A stretch of 64,000 bases of DNA from Leptospira sp. B5-022 (lineage in GTDB: Bacteria; Spirochaetota; Leptospiria; Leptospirales; Leptospiraceae), in the NCBI RefSeq assembly GCF_000347035.1, contig NZ_ANIJ01000047.1:315501-379500 (forward strand), read 5' to 3'. The notes beneath the pieces are model-generated. The model did not search any database. It was not told the origin of the DNA and saw only the letters and a list, made by a program, of their open reading frames with translations. The translations under genes and the position numbers were made by a program. Of this stretch, positions 35,621-46,751 are shown piece by piece. Each line of letters begins with the position of its first letter. Positions within the stretch are counted from its first letter, which is position 1.

Positions 35621-36148
35621 TTGTTTCTCTTGGCAGCTGACAGGGGATTAGGCGCACTATTAGATGTTAATCCGGGTCTGATCATTTGGACCCTGATTAC
35701 CTTCACGATAGTCGTTATTATCCTTAAAGTTTTCGCTTGGGATGTGATCCTCAAGGCTCTGGATGAAAGAGCTGAGACCATCCAAAACGATATTCGTAAG
35801 GCTGCTGACGTACGTTCCGAAGCGGAAGCTCTGCTGAAAGATTATGAAACAAGAATCGCACAAGCAAAGGACCAAGCTAACGGAATCGTAGCGGAAGCCA
35901 AATCGGACGCTACTAACCTGAAAAACAAAATGTTGGATGATGCTTCGAAAGAAGTGAAGGCGCTCAAAGACGGCGCTATCAGAGACATCGAACTTGCAAA
36001 ATCCAAAGCATTGGCGGAACTCCAAGGACAGATCGTTGAAATGACCGTTCAGGTCGCTGGATTGGTCTTGGAGAAACAGTTAAAGGCAGACGATTACAAG
36101 TCCTTTATTGAGAACGAGTTAGGTAAGATCAAAAAACTGAGCGCGTAA
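35621..36148 (+). CDS. atpF: ATP synthase Fo subunit b
   Basis: 175 aa from a TTG start 2 bp after the atpE stop; GAAGG inside the end of atpE can act as RBS. One N-terminal span (PGLIIWTLITFTIVVIILKVF) with the WDVILKALDER turn is followed by a long charged helix of about 120 residues (the peripheral stalk) with heptad-like Ala/Glu/Lys. It links subunit a to delta and alpha. A single b gene is present, so the stalk is presumably a homodimer. Confidence 0.95.
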   Translation: MFLLAADRGLGALLDVNPGLIIWTLITFTIVVIILKVFAWDVILKALDERAETIQNDIRKAADVRSEAEALLKDYETRIAQAKDQANGIVAEAKSDATNLKNKMLDDASKEVKALKDGAIRDIELAKSKALAELQGQIVEMTVQVAGLVLEKQLKADDYKSFIENELGKIKKLSA

Positions 36149-36152
36149 ACAA

Positions 36153-36713
36153 ATGAGCTATTCAGCGATCCCAAAAACATACGCGGCCGCATTTGCGGAC
36201 GCTAGCTCTTCACCGGAAGAAGCCGAGCAAGAATTGGATTCGATTGTAGGAATTTTCCGCGTTGAACCTTTGTTTCGTAATTTTTTCGATACTCCTGCGG
36301 TTAAACGAGAAGAAAAAGAAGCGGTTTTAATCAAAATCTTCCAAGGAAAAATTTCGGAGCTCACTCTGAACTTTTTACACGTACTTCTTCGCAGGGGAAG
36401 ATTTTCCTTTCTTTCCGAAATCCACGACGCTTTAAAGGAAGAACTGGATCGCAAAGCCGGAAGAGTTCGCGCTAAAGTTAGAAGTTATCCGTTATTGAGT
36501 GAGACTGAGCTCTCCAAATTACGGGAAGTATTAAAAGAAAGATTCAAATCAGAGTTTATCTTGGAAGTTAAGGAGGACCCCAGCCTTATCGGTGGTTTTG
36601 TGGTTCGATTCCAGGATTTGGCAATCGATGGTTCTATGAAGAACCAACTCAGAAAAGTAAGGCAAACCTTGCTGGATAGTAAATTACCGGTCGGAGTTGT
36701 GTATGAAAATTAA
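36153..36713 (+). CDS. atpH: ATP synthase F1 subunit delta
   Basis: 186 aa. The N-terminal helical domain ([37 protein letters not shown]) and the C-terminal part ([22 protein letters not shown]) match the delta/OSCP family, which attaches the F1 head to the b stalk. It starts 4 bp after atpF. The stop lies 11 bp inside atpA, giving an overlap that suggests coupled translation. Confidence 0.95.
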   Translation: MSYSAIPKTYAAAFADASSSPEEAEQELDSIVGIFRVEPLFRNFFDTPAVKREEKEAVLIKIFQGKISELTLNFLHVLLRRGRFSFLSEIHDALKEELDRKAGRVRAKVRSYPLLSETELSKLREVLKERFKSEFILEVKEDPSLIGGFVVRFQDLAIDGSMKNQLRKVRQTLLDSKLPVGVVYEN

Positions 36714-38217
36714 AACGGACGAAATCACGTCGGTTCTCAAACAGGAAATTTTAAACTATAAAAAGGATCTCGCCGTCGAAGAAGTCGGCACCGTTCTGGA
36801 AGTAGGGGACGGTATTGCGAGAGTTTTCGGTCTTAGAAACGTAATGGCCGGAGAGCTTGTGGAATTCCAAAACGGGATCCGCGGTCAGGCGTTCAACCTG
36901 GAAGACAATTCCGTGGGTGTGATCATTTACGGTGAATATAAGAACATCAAAGAAGGTTTCTCCGTTAAGAGAACCAATAAAATTTTGGAAGTTCCCGTCG
37001 GTCCTGAATTGCTCGGTCGTGTGGTAAACCCGCTTGGAGAGCCTGTAGACGGTAAAGGCCCGATCAATGCAAAACATACCCGCGCGGTAGAAAGTCCCGC
37101 TCCCGGTATTTCCAAAAGACAACCGGTAGAAGAGCCTCTTCAAACCGGTATCAAAAGTATCGACGCTATGATCCCGATAGGCCGTGGACAAAGGGAGTTG
37201 ATCATCGGAGACCGTGGAACCGGTAAAACTTCCATCGCTCTGGATACGATCATCAACCAAAAAGGATCCGGAGTTATCTGCGTTTACGTAGCAATCGGAC
37301 AAAAAGCTTCCACTGTAGCGACTATCGTGGAAAAACTAAAAGCGGTTGGAGCTCTGGAATATACCATCGTGGTTTCCGCAACTGCTGCCGATCCTGCTCC
37401 TCTGCAATACATCGCTCCTTATTCCGGATGTTCCTTCGCGGAATACTTCATGTATAACGAGAAAAAGGCTACCTTAGTTGTTTATGATGACTTATCAAAA
37501 CAAGCGGTTGCTTATCGCCAAATGTGTCTTCTTCTTCGTAGACCTCCGGGCCGCGAAGCTTATCCTGGAGACGTATTCTATCTTCACTCTCGCTTATTAG
37601 AGAGAGCCGCTAAATTGGACGAAAAATACGGAGCGGGATCTTTGACCGCCCTTCCGATCATCGAGACCCAAGAGGGCGAGGTTTCCGCTTATATTCCGAC
37701 TAACGTGATTTCCATCACGGACGGTCAGATCTATCTGCAATCCAACTTATTCGCATCCGGGGTTCGTCCTGCAGTGGATGTGGGTATTTCCGTATCCCGT
37801 GTTGGTTCAGCCGCTCAGATTAAAGCGATGAAACAAGTCGCAGGAAAAATGAAACTGGAATTAGCTCAGTTCAGAGAGTTGGAAGCATTCGCTCAGCTCG
37901 GAACCGATTTGGATCCGGTAACTCAGGCTCAGTTGGACAGAGGATATCGTATCGTTGAGATGCTGAAACAACCTGTTTCCAGCCCTTATCCTGTGGAAGA
38001 GCAAGTGGTCGAAATTTTTGCGGTAACCAGAGGACATATGGACAAGGTTCCGGTTCCAAAGGTGAGAGAGTTCGGAGGACATTTACTGAACGTTCTTCGT
38101 ACACAATACCCTGAAATATTGAACGCAATCCGCACCGAAAAGAAAATTTCGGACGAAGGAAAACTGGGAGAGGTAATCGCCTCTATCGCAGCCGACTTTG
38201 TTAGGAACCTGAAGTAA
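36703..38217 (+). CDS. atpA: ATP synthase F1 subunit alpha
   Basis: 504 aa from the ATG at 36703, with CGGAG upstream; two further upstream codons (TTG TGT) are in frame but have no merit as a start. The non-catalytic nucleotide site has Walker [10 protein letters not shown], and the family signature [17 protein letters not shown] is clear near residue 360. The C-terminal helical domain is complete. It overlaps atpH by 11 bp and precedes atpG by 13 bp. Length and motifs are normal. Confidence 0.97.
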   Translation: MKIKTDEITSVLKQEILNYKKDLAVEEVGTVLEVGDGIARVFGLRNVMAGELVEFQNGIRGQAFNLEDNSVGVIIYGEYKNIKEGFSVKRTNKILEVPVGPELLGRVVNPLGEPVDGKGPINAKHTRAVESPAPGISKRQPVEEPLQTGIKSIDAMIPIGRGQRELIIGDRGTGKTSIALDTIINQKGSGVICVYVAIGQKASTVATIVEKLKAVGALEYTIVVSATAADPAPLQYIAPYSGCSFAEYFMYNEKKATLVVYDDLSKQAVAYRQMCLLLRRPPGREAYPGDVFYLHSRLLERAAKLDEKYGAGSLTALPIIETQEGEVSAYIPTNVISITDGQIYLQSNLFASGVRPAVDVGISVSRVGSAAQIKAMKQVAGKMKLELAQFRELEAFAQLGTDLDPVTQAQLDRGYRIVEMLKQPVSSPYPVEEQVVEIFAVTRGHMDKVPVPKVREFGGHLLNVLRTQYPEILNAIRTEKKISDEGKLGEVIASIAADFVRNLK

Positions 38218-38230
38218 GCGGAGAAAAATC

Positions 38231-39091
38231 TTGGCTACACCCAGGGAAATAAAGAAGCGGATCAGCTCCGTTAAGAACACTCGGAAGATCACTCGAACTA
38301 TGGAAATGGTCGCTACGGCCAAGTCCAAAAAGTTGAGCGATAGGGTGAACGCGTCCCATCCATTCTCCAACAAAATTAAAGAATTGGTGGGGGCGCTTGC
38401 CTCCTTGGCTTCCGTAGTGAAAAGTCCTTATTTAAGAAAACCGAATACGATCCGTTCGATCGCTCTTCTTGTGATCACTGCGAACAGAGGTCTTTGTGGC
38501 GGATACAACTCCAAGACGATCCGTTTGGCAAGAACTCGCATCCAAGAGTTGAAGGATCACGGCGTAAATGTTCGACTTTTTGTCGTAGGTAAAAAGGGGA
38601 TTTCCTATTTTCAATTCGCAAAAGAGAAAATAGAAAAATCCTATACTCATATCGATGACAAGTCCGGTTACAAGGAAGCGGAAGAGTTTGCGGACTTCTT
38701 CTTGGATCTATTTGCAAAAGAAGAAGTGGATTCGGTGGAAATTATCTCCACAGTGTATCGTTCTTCCGCAAACCAAGAACCAGAAGTGACTAAGGTTCTT
38801 CCGTTCGAAGCACAAGGAGAAACGAATGTCGGTTCCAACGTTCTATACGAACCGAGCCCGGCTGACATTTTGGAATCACTTCTTCCTTTAGTTGTAAAAA
38901 CTGCATTTTTAAAAGCGATCTTGGAAGCGAATTGTTCCGAGCAGATCGCAAAACGCGTGGCCATGAAATCCGCAACGGACGCGGCCTCCGAGATGATCAA
39001 ACTTCTGACCCGCGGTTACAACCGTATCCGTCAGGCGAAGATCACTCAGGAGATCTCGGAGATCGTAGCGGGTGCGGACTCGCTAAACTAG
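38231..39091 (+). CDS. atpG: ATP synthase F1 subunit gamma
   Basis: 286 aa from a TTG start with GGAG about 8 bp upstream. The N-terminal coiled-coil helix ([24 protein letters not shown]) and the C-terminal helix ([22 protein letters not shown]) form the rotor shaft; the middle carries [12 protein letters not shown]. The final segment [15 protein letters not shown] is the standard gamma C-terminus. It is spaced 21 bp from atpD. Confidence 0.96.
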   Translation: MATPREIKKRISSVKNTRKITRTMEMVATAKSKKLSDRVNASHPFSNKIKELVGALASLASVVKSPYLRKPNTIRSIALLVITANRGLCGGYNSKTIRLARTRIQELKDHGVNVRLFVVGKKGISYFQFAKEKIEKSYTHIDDKSGYKEAEEFADFFLDLFAKEEVDSVEIISTVYRSSANQEPEVTKVLPFEAQGETNVGSNVLYEPSPADILESLLPLVVKTAFLKAILEANCSEQIAKRVAMKSATDAASEMIKLLTRGYNRIRQAKITQEISEIVAGADSLN

Positions 39092-40516
<1,425 letters not shown>

Positions 40517-40519
40517 TCG

Positions 40520-40900
40520 ATGGCAGCCAAGCTAGACGTATCGGTAATCTCTCCTGAAAAACTACTCTTCCATGGCGATGCGGACAGCATCGTCGTGCCT
40601 GGAAGCGAAGGATTTTTCGGAGTGTATCCGGGCCATACCTCTCTTGTTTCCCTGCTTGGGATCGGCGTGTTGGAAGTCCGACAAGGAAATAAAACCAAAA
40701 TTGCCGCAATCGAAGGCGGGTTTTTTGAAGTAAGAGACAATAAAGTTACGATTTTGACGGACCACGGTAGTTTGAAAGAAGATATCGACCTGGCCGCCGC
40801 CCAAAAAGCCCTAGAAGAAGCGGAAGCTCTACCTGCCTCCAGCGAGAAAAATACTCTCGTCCTAAAAGCAAAAACCCGAATTTTAGCGGCTTCCCGCTAA
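40520..40900 (+). CDS. atpC: ATP synthase F1 subunit epsilon
   Basis: 126 aa. The N-terminal beta-sandwich ([40 protein letters not shown]) is complete, and a C-terminal helical hairpin ([13 protein letters not shown] ... [15 protein letters not shown]) follows. Epsilon couples the rotor and can inhibit ATP hydrolysis through the helical part. It is the last gene of the locus. The 270 bp downstream contain a possible hairpin at 40940-40964. Confidence 0.95.
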   Translation: MAAKLDVSVISPEKLLFHGDADSIVVPGSEGFFGVYPGHTSLVSLLGIGVLEVRQGNKTKIAAIEGGFFEVRDNKVTILTDHGSLKEDIDLAAAQKALEEAEALPASSEKNTLVLKAKTRILAASR

Positions 40901-40939
40901 TATTTAGGGGTTCCAAATTCCGAAAATTATTAAGGGACA

Positions 40940-40967
40940 CTTCTATCGGCCGAGGCCGAAGAAGTTT
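40940..40967 (+). terminator. possible terminator after atpC
   Basis: CTTCTATCGGCC and GGCCGAAGAAG form a stem with a single bulged base around a short loop, followed by only TTTCCC. The place, 40 bp after the atpC stop, fits the end of the atp operon. The short run of T makes it a moderate call. The rest of the 270-bp gap holds no gene. Confidence 0.5.
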
Positions 40968-41170
40968 CCCATTTAAGAAGCTGGCCAATGATCCAGGTTC
41001 TTAAAGCCTGCCAATGGACATTTTTGAAAAACTATGTTTTGGGGCGGATTATAAGAGAGAAGGTCCTCTAATCTAGGGGGACCATCTCGAAATATTTTCG
41101 GATTGTATTTCCTGCAACTTAGGAGATCCTCCGAATTATAGAGTCGGATTTTTAGCATACTGTAGGAAGC

Positions 41171-43843
41171 ATGGCGGACGATTTTACGATAGACGAGGGA
41201 GAGGGGTTTCCGACCGGAAACGGAGAGGATTTTGATCCGAGTGAAATGAGCTTGGACGAAATAGATTCTCTCTTGGCTAATGACAGCGACTCCTCCGATT
41301 TTAATTTCGATTCCGCTCCGGGAGATTCTATAGACAGCGAAGGCTTCGAGGAATTACTCGCTTCATCCGGTGACGATTATCCGGATGATATTCCTAATTT
41401 TGAACCGGACGAAGCGGATTTCGGTTCAGACCTAAGCCAACTAGACGAGTCCGTTCACTTGGACGATGACTTTGATTTCGAACTTACTGATCCGATGATC
41501 GACGCCGAGATCGATCGACTTCTGGATATTGACGACGATCTAAATTCTTCTCCAACACCATCCTCCTCCGCTCCTTCTTGGAAAGAATCCGCACCTTCCG
41601 TGTCGGAAGATCATGAGGAAGCATTCGGGGACTTAGGTTCCTTGGATTTAGGCGATTTTTCTCAACCGGGAGATATTCCTTCCTCTGCATTCCATTCGGA
41701 CGACCAACCGTTCGATTGGGCCGCGGAATCTTCCGACCAAGACGAGATCGTGGGATTCTCAGATGCGGACCTAGATGATGAAACACCGATCTCACTTTCC
41801 GACGAAGAATTACATAATATTGATATAGGTTCCAATCTTTCGGATTTCTCCATGGAGGAAGAAGTTTCCGCGTCCGAAGATTCCGCCGCTAAATCTTATG
41901 AGGATGAATTGATCTCGGATGACGAGGGCCCGATTTCTCTCTCAGAACATGAATTAGACGATATCATGGCGGAGGACTTTAGCCCTAACCTGGAAGAAGA
42001 AGACGGATTCGGCGACCTTGGTGGGGATGATATTTCCACACCTTCTTCCGAATTGACGGAAGACATTCATTTCGAAGACGAAGAAGAAAAGGACATCGCA
42101 CTTTCTACCGATGAACTGGACCACCTTCTCGAAGGTGATGGGGATTCTTCCGAAAGCAAAAATTCCTTCGAAGAATTGGGAGATTTCGGAGACTTAGATC
42201 TTGGTTCCGTTTCCGATGAACATACTTCTTCCGCTTTGGATATGGAAGAAGAAGCTGATGAACCGATCGCACTTTCTGATGACGAGTTAGGCAATCTATT
42301 ATCATCAGGCGACGATGACGAGATCGAAAATATCCAACTAGACGATCTGGATTCGGTAGGAGCTCCTACAGTCGAATCCGAGTTCGGAATGGAGGAAGGA
42401 TCCGATCCTTCCTCCGAATTGGACCTAAGCGATTTTAATTTTGATTCCGAGCCGGACGAAACAAAAGACGAATTCGGTGGAGATGATGAATCCATTTCTC
42501 TCCCTGTTTCCGATTTTGAAAACTTCGGAATGCATGAAGAAGAAAACCCTTTGGATACCGGATTGGACCTGGGAGATTTTGAAGATAGTCCTAAGTCCGA
42601 AGAAAAAGTATTCGAAGAATCTTTAGGAGACTTCACTACCGCAAGCGATGAGGATATTTTAGGGACTTCCGATTCGATGGATTTTGCATCTACGGAAACT
42701 TCCGAACAGGATTTCTTTTCCGAAACCGAAGAGGCGGACGAACCGATCGCACTTTCGGACGATGAACTTGGAAATTTATTATCTTCCGGGACCGAAGAGG
42801 AAGAAGAACATACAGGTACTTCCTTAGATCTTTCTTCCGACATGGACGATAACGAGCCGATCGCACTTTCGGATGACGAACTTGGAAACTTACTATCCGG
42901 AGAGGAAGAAACGGTTTCTTCTCTCGATTCCGAAGAAGACGAGCCGATTGCACTTTCAGACGACGAACTGGGAGATCTATTATCTTCCGGAGAAGAAGTT
43001 TCCGATACGGATATATTTGCGGATGCTCCGCCTGTCGAACATGAGGATACTTCGCCCGTAGAATTCGGTGATTTCAGCCTGGATACGGAAGCGGATGAAC
43101 CGATTGCATTATCCGAAGATGAGTTAGGTCATTTACTCGAAGAAGAGCCTGAAGTTGAAACCGCCTCTACCGATCTGATGGACGATTCGGATGAACCGAT
43201 CGCTCTTCCGATCAACGAGTTAGAAGACATTGGAACGCCTGATGTATCTTCTAACTATGATATTGATTGGGATGGTCCTGTTGCGGATCTGAACGATCTC
43301 GGACCCGCGGATGAGAATGCCGTCGCTGCTCCTTCCGATTGGGATCTGGGAGAGGAAGCGGACGAGCCGATCACATTATCCAATGACGAATTAGGAAATT
43401 TATTATCGGACGAGGCTCCTCAGGAAGTGGATTCCGAGGACTTGGACCAATTATTATCTTCTCCTCCTGAAGCAAACGACTTGGATGCGTTAGGCTCCAT
43501 GGAAGACGATATCCAAATTTCAGGTTTGGATTTTGCGGGAAACATAGGTGCGGAGATCGTTCCAACGATTGAAAGATTAACTCCGGAACCGGAACTGATC
43601 TTCGTTTTGGACGAGTATGCAGATGAGAATGAACTTTCTCCTCTGGAAGAAATTCGCCAAGCAGGTGCCACTTCGGAAGAGACTGAGTCCGGAGAGGCGA
43701 TTCCTACTCAGGACGAGATGAAACGTATTCTTCTTTATCTGGATGAACTTTTAGGAAACCTCCCTGATGAAATGATCCGCGACTTCTCTCGTTCGGATTA
43801 TTTCGAACTTTATAAGAAATTAATGAAACAAATCGGCGTTTGA
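41171..43843 (+). CDS. acidic protein with an array of DEPIALSDDELGNLL motifs
   Basis: 890 aa, extremely rich in Asp, Glu, Ser and Leu and probably disordered over residues 1-830. A short motif, consensus [DN]EPIALSDDELGNLLSSG, recurs about eleven or twelve times: perfect or near-perfect around residues 363, 520, 560, 587, 644 and 736, and degenerate copies such as TPISLSDEELHNI, GPISLSEHELDDI and DIALSTDELDHLL earlier. Spacing is irregular (about 25-110 residues). Another weaker pattern, LDLGDF or FDSxP, lies between. The last 50 residues (TQDEMKRILLYLDELLGNLP...LYKKLMKQIGV) look like a folded helical domain. AGGA precedes the ATG. The GAF/GGDEF-like gene starts 2 bp after its stop, so a shared task is likely. 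The motif resembles amphipathic docking peptides; binding partner unknown. Confidence 0.85.
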   Translation: MADDFTIDEGEGFPTGNGEDFDPSEMSLDEIDSLLANDSDSSDFNFDSAPGDSIDSEGFEELLASSGDDYPDDIPNFEPDEADFGSDLSQLDESVHLDDDFDFELTDPMIDAEIDRLLDIDDDLNSSPTPSSSAPSWKESAPSVSEDHEEAFGDLGSLDLGDFSQPGDIPSSAFHSDDQPFDWAAESSDQDEIVGFSDADLDDETPISLSDEELHNIDIGSNLSDFSMEEEVSASEDSAAKSYEDELISDDEGPISLSEHELDDIMAEDFSPNLEEEDGFGDLGGDDISTPSSELTEDIHFEDEEEKDIALSTDELDHLLEGDGDSSESKNSFEELGDFGDLDLGSVSDEHTSSALDMEEEADEPIALSDDELGNLLSSGDDDEIENIQLDDLDSVGAPTVESEFGMEEGSDPSSELDLSDFNFDSEPDETKDEFGGDDESISLPVSDFENFGMHEEENPLDTGLDLGDFEDSPKSEEKVFEESLGDFTTASDEDILGTSDSMDFASTETSEQDFFSETEEADEPIALSDDELGNLLSSGTEEEEEHTGTSLDLSSDMDDNEPIALSDDELGNLLSGEEETVSSLDSEEDEPIALSDDELGDLLSSGEEVSDTDIFADAPPVEHEDTSPVEFGDFSLDTEADEPIALSEDELGHLLEEEPEVETASTDLMDDSDEPIALPINELEDIGTPDVSSNYDIDWDGPVADLNDLGPADENAVAAPSDWDLGEEADEPITLSNDELGNLLSDEAPQEVDSEDLDQLLSSPPEANDLDALGSMEDDIQISGLDFAGNIGAEIVPTIERLTPEPELIFVLDEYADENELSPLEEIRQAGATSEETESGEAIPTQDEMKRILLYLDELLGNLPDEMIRDFSRSDYFELYKKLMKQIGV

Positions 43844-43845
43844 CG

Positions 43846-46086
43846 ATGGGTTTGCTGGACAAGGTTACTCGTCTCATCCGTTCCGGAAATTTGGAAACCG
43901 GAGCTAAAACTTCTTCGGTTGCGGTTGCCGGGGAAGAAAAACCTTCCCTTTTAAAAAAGTCAATGGCTTTGCGTGCCAAAGGGCTTTTGGAAAAGGCGAT
44001 GGATTTTGGCGGACGAAAAGAGAAGCCGACTTCCGCGTACGACGATCCGACCAGTTTTGAACCTGCAACCGCTTCCTCCTCTTCGGAAGATGATTTTAGT
44101 TTTGATTCTCCTTCCGCTGATTTTGGAGATATCGATTTTGGCGCAGAACCTACCGGGGAATCTTTCGGCGGGGAAGGTCTAGATGCAGAAGTTTCTTTTC
44201 CAGATTCCGCTTTCGGAGAAGAAAGTTTCGAAGAAGAAACCGCTAACAGCGATTTCGATCTTTCTTCTGTAGACTTAGGGCCCTCTGGTGAAGAGGGATC
44301 GGATTTTGAAATAGATCCCGATCTTGGATTAGGTTTAGAAAATTCGGATATAGGTGCGGATTTCGGAGAACTCCCGGAAGAAGTTCCAAGTAAAGGATTA
44401 TTATCCAAAGCGGAAGAAGCAAAAGAAGAGGAAAAAATACCGTCCGGGCTTCCTAAACCTGAGGCTATTAAAGATCCATTCGACGATTGGGTCAAGGATG
44501 CCGAGAACCAAGCAAGTCAAGAAGCAAGTCGTCCTTTCAGTAAGGAACAGAATGAAACGGAGAATGCCCAGTTCTTATTCGATGATGACTCGGACTATTC
44601 CACAATGCCTATCGATCTACAGATCGCTTCCCGTAAAAAGTTAGAGAACTATTTATCTGCATTCGAAATTTCTAAAGAGATTTCCGCATCCAAGGATTTT
44701 ACCAATTTTTTTGAGAACTTAAGCTTTTCCATCCAAGGACAGATTGGCGCGGAATCGATAGTCATATTCTCCTCTACAAATGGAGAATTTGACGTACTTC
44801 GAGTCGTGGAAGCTCAAGGGATAGGTGCGGATCCTGACTGGGTTTTGGAGGTAGGGGATGAAAGCTACCAAGCCGCGCTAAAAACGCCTTCCGTAGTGTA
44901 TGCAAGGGAAATTTTAAAACATTCTCCTCCTAAAAAAGAAAAAGAGATCTTAGAGAAGACCGAAGCGGAAATGCTCGTTCCGATCAGAAGTTACGATGAA
45001 TTTTATGGAATTATAATATTAAGCAAGACGATTGAAGGCGAAGATTACACGATCGAAGACTTGGAATTCTTGAAGATCGTGGGGGAGATGGCGGGATCCG
45101 TATTAAGAAGGATTATGGATCTGGAAGCCCTCCATCAGGAAAACGATCGATTGAACCAGGTGGTCAAAAGTAACGAAAGAATACTTGCGACAGCAAGAGA
45201 CCTGGCCGGAGTCCGCGATATGGACGAGGCATACGATTATCTGGTAGAAGTATTGAAGAAAGAGCTCGGACTGAGGCGTTGGAGTTTTTTACTTTTGGAC
45301 AGAACTACTCGGAAAGAATATAAAGTATTCGGAACAAATTTGCTTACGCCGGATACTTCCGGAAAATTCAGATTGGGATTGGATTCCAACTTGGTTGGAA
45401 TCGTAGCTAACGTCCCTGGGGTGTTTCGGATCGCAAATTTCAGAAAAAATCCCGAGCTATTGTCGCAACTATCCAACGATGAGATCGGGCTCATGCACGA
45501 TTTCGACATTCTTCCGTTCTTAAACCTGAACTGGCTTGTAGGAATGTTATTTATTCACGAAACGGAAAGGCCTTGGACGGATACGGATCGAGAAACTGCA
45601 GTCGGGATTTCCGAGATCGCTTCACCTGTACTTTCCAATTTGTTAATGCTGGAAGAAAGAGATGCGGTATTCCGGGATCCGTTCAGTCCTGTAGAATCGA
45701 GAATCGACGAAGCGATTTCCAGATCTTCCAAGATCGGAACTCCATTCAGTCTGACAGTTTTCAAAGTACAAAACGCAACTAGGATGGTTCGCATCAAGGG
45801 AGCCGGTTTTTTTGCTCATTATTGTGAAGAACTCAGGTCATCTATCCAAGAAAATCTGGGAGAGACCGATTACTGTTATAGGGTCGGTCAAGGAAAGTAC
45901 GTCGTGGTTCTGGATGGAAAAGACAGAGAGGAAACACAGATCGTAGTTCGTAAGATCCGCAACAGAATCGTAGAGTTGGATAAAAAGAACAAAGACTTTC
46001 AGACTTCTACTGCCAACCAAACTCTTTGTTATCCTGCGGATACAAGAGAGAAAGAAAGAATGTTGGAACTGATCGAAGAGTCCTGA
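43846..46086 (+). CDS. GAF-domain protein with degenerate GGDEF-like C-terminus
   Basis: 746 aa from the ATG at 43846; a TTG two codons upstream is also in frame. Residues 1-60 are basic, with a possible amphipathic helix (MGLLDKVTRLIRSGN). Residues 60-250 are acidic and low-complexity, similar in style to the preceding protein (FDSPSADFGDIDFG). Two GAF-like sensor domains follow at about 270-425 (FFENLSFSIQGQIGAESIVIF, MLVPIRSYDEFYGIIIL) and 440-605 (LKKELGLRRWSFLLLDRTTRKEY, WLVGMLFIHETERPW). The last 130 residues have the fold order of GGDEF (RSSKIGTPFSLTVFKV, YRVGQGKYVVVL), but the catalytic GG[DE]EF is replaced by GQGKY, so diguanylate cyclase activity is not expected. It is probably a sensor or scaffold acting with its neighbour. 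Confidence 0.82.
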   Translation: MGLLDKVTRLIRSGNLETGAKTSSVAVAGEEKPSLLKKSMALRAKGLLEKAMDFGGRKEKPTSAYDDPTSFEPATASSSSEDDFSFDSPSADFGDIDFGAEPTGESFGGEGLDAEVSFPDSAFGEESFEEETANSDFDLSSVDLGPSGEEGSDFEIDPDLGLGLENSDIGADFGELPEEVPSKGLLSKAEEAKEEEKIPSGLPKPEAIKDPFDDWVKDAENQASQEASRPFSKEQNETENAQFLFDDDSDYSTMPIDLQIASRKKLENYLSAFEISKEISASKDFTNFFENLSFSIQGQIGAESIVIFSSTNGEFDVLRVVEAQGIGADPDWVLEVGDESYQAALKTPSVVYAREILKHSPPKKEKEILEKTEAEMLVPIRSYDEFYGIIILSKTIEGEDYTIEDLEFLKIVGEMAGSVLRRIMDLEALHQENDRLNQVVKSNERILATARDLAGVRDMDEAYDYLVEVLKKELGLRRWSFLLLDRTTRKEYKVFGTNLLTPDTSGKFRLGLDSNLVGIVANVPGVFRIANFRKNPELLSQLSNDEIGLMHDFDILPFLNLNWLVGMLFIHETERPWTDTDRETAVGISEIASPVLSNLLMLEERDAVFRDPFSPVESRIDEAISRSSKIGTPFSLTVFKVQNATRMVRIKGAGFFAHYCEELRSSIQENLGETDYCYRVGQGKYVVVLDGKDREETQIVVRKIRNRIVELDKKNKDFQTSTANQTLCYPADTREKERMLELIEES

Positions 46087-46421
46087 TTTAGTTTGCCATG
46101 ATATTATTGTAGGAGTTCCTACAATAGTTTTAAGACCGCCCCCGCCCAGGTTCGGGTGGTGGGGAGTGGCTCGTGGGAGAGCGCTTACACGCAATATCAC
46201 AAATTCTCCGATCCGTCAACTGAATCCGGAATCTTCTTCCTCATGTTGGAATTCCAACATTTCCGATTCTTTCAAAATTCTCCTCAAAATCCAGTATACG
46301 AAGCTGTTTCAATTTCAGCCTCATTCAGATCCCTTAAATCCATTCCCAAATGACATAATCTATTTTCATAATCCATTATTTAAACATTGACTTAATTAAA
46401 TATCTATTTAAATAATGGATT
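46087..46421. other. 335-bp intergenic region: repeat C copy and ArsR operator
   Basis: The left part (46107-46260) is a repeat C element. The right part (46365-46421) holds the long inverted repeat and promoter of the ArsR gene. Between them lie about 100 bp of unremarkable AT-rich DNA. Short open frames across the repeat (46156-46353, 46166-46390) have no RBS and are not called. Confidence 0.65.
46107..46260. repeat. palindrome-bounded dispersed repeat C, copy 1
   Basis: The 154-bp unit starts with the near-palindrome TTGTAGGAGTTCCTACAA and ends with the perfect 18-bp palindrome ATGTTGGAATTCCAACAT (46243-46260). The interior shares ACCGCCCCCGCC, GTGGGGAGTGGCTCGTGG and GAGAGCGCTTACACGC with 48790-48928, in the same order and orientation. 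It lies just after the GAF/GGDEF-like gene and ahead of the ArsR gene. Confidence 0.8.
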
Positions 46422-46426
46422 ATGAA
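46365..46426 (+). promoter_or_regulatory. ArsR operator: perfect 20-bp inverted repeat with embedded promoter
   Basis: TTCATAATCCATTATTTAAA (46365-46384) is the exact reverse complement of 46407-46426, separated by 22 bp. TTGACT at 46387-46392 and TAAATA at 46409-46414, 16 bp apart, fit a sigma-70 type promoter lying between and within the arms. The right arm runs through the ATG at 46422, so transcription would begin at or next to the start codon, and there is no RBS. Autorepression by the ArsR product is the natural inference. Confidence 0.75.
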
Positions 46427-46751
46427 TGCTTTTGCCGCTCTTGCGGACGATACAAGAAGGGAAATTGTGAGACTGGTGGCTAAAAACGGCGAACTCACCT
46501 CGACCGAGATCGGAGAAAATTTTAATATCACAGCTCCTGCGATTTCCCATCACCTAAAGGTATTAAAGAGTGCGAAACTCCTAAATATGAAAAAAGAGGC
46601 GCAAAAGCGTATTTATAGTCTAAACGGTTCGAGCGTTAGCGAAATGGAAGATTGGATACTCGAAATAATCGATCTATGGAAAAAACGTCTGGATAAATTG
46701 GATCGATACGTATTAAAGCTCAAAAAGGAGAGGACCCGTGATAAAAAATAA
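46422..46751 (+). CDS. ArsR-family winged-helix repressor
   Basis: 109 aa. ArsR/SmtB-type winged helix: [20 protein letters not shown], then the recognition segment [28 protein letters not shown], and the wing [12 protein letters not shown]. The metal-site motif ELCVCDL of classical metal sensors is absent, so the signal is not an arsenic-type metal via that site. A charged C-terminal helix follows. It overlaps by 14 bp an AHSA1-type gene, the common pairing for this ArsR subgroup. Expression is probably autoregulated through the inverted repeat overlapping its own start; the mRNA may be leaderless. Confidence 0.92.
   Translation: MNAFAALADDTRREIVRLVAKNGELTSTEIGENFNITAPAISHHLKVLKSAKLLNMKKEAQKRIYSLNGSSVSEMEDWILEIIDLWKKRLDKLDRYVLKLKKERTRDKK

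Noticed and set aside
42067..42843. 258-aa Ser-rich open frame on the minus strand
   Set aside because: It is the antisense of the Asp/Glu/Ser repeat protein; such codons give long Ser-rich antisense frames. No RBS or signal, and the plus-strand gene is clearly real.
41171..43843. CRISPR-like or satellite repeat
   Set aside because: The repeated units are protein-level motifs with irregular spacing inside a long open frame; DNA copies vary in third positions.
43704..44495. 263-aa minus-strand open frame
   Set aside because: Antisense of the acidic N-terminal region of the GAF/GGDEF-like gene, with the same Ser/Pro/Lys bias.
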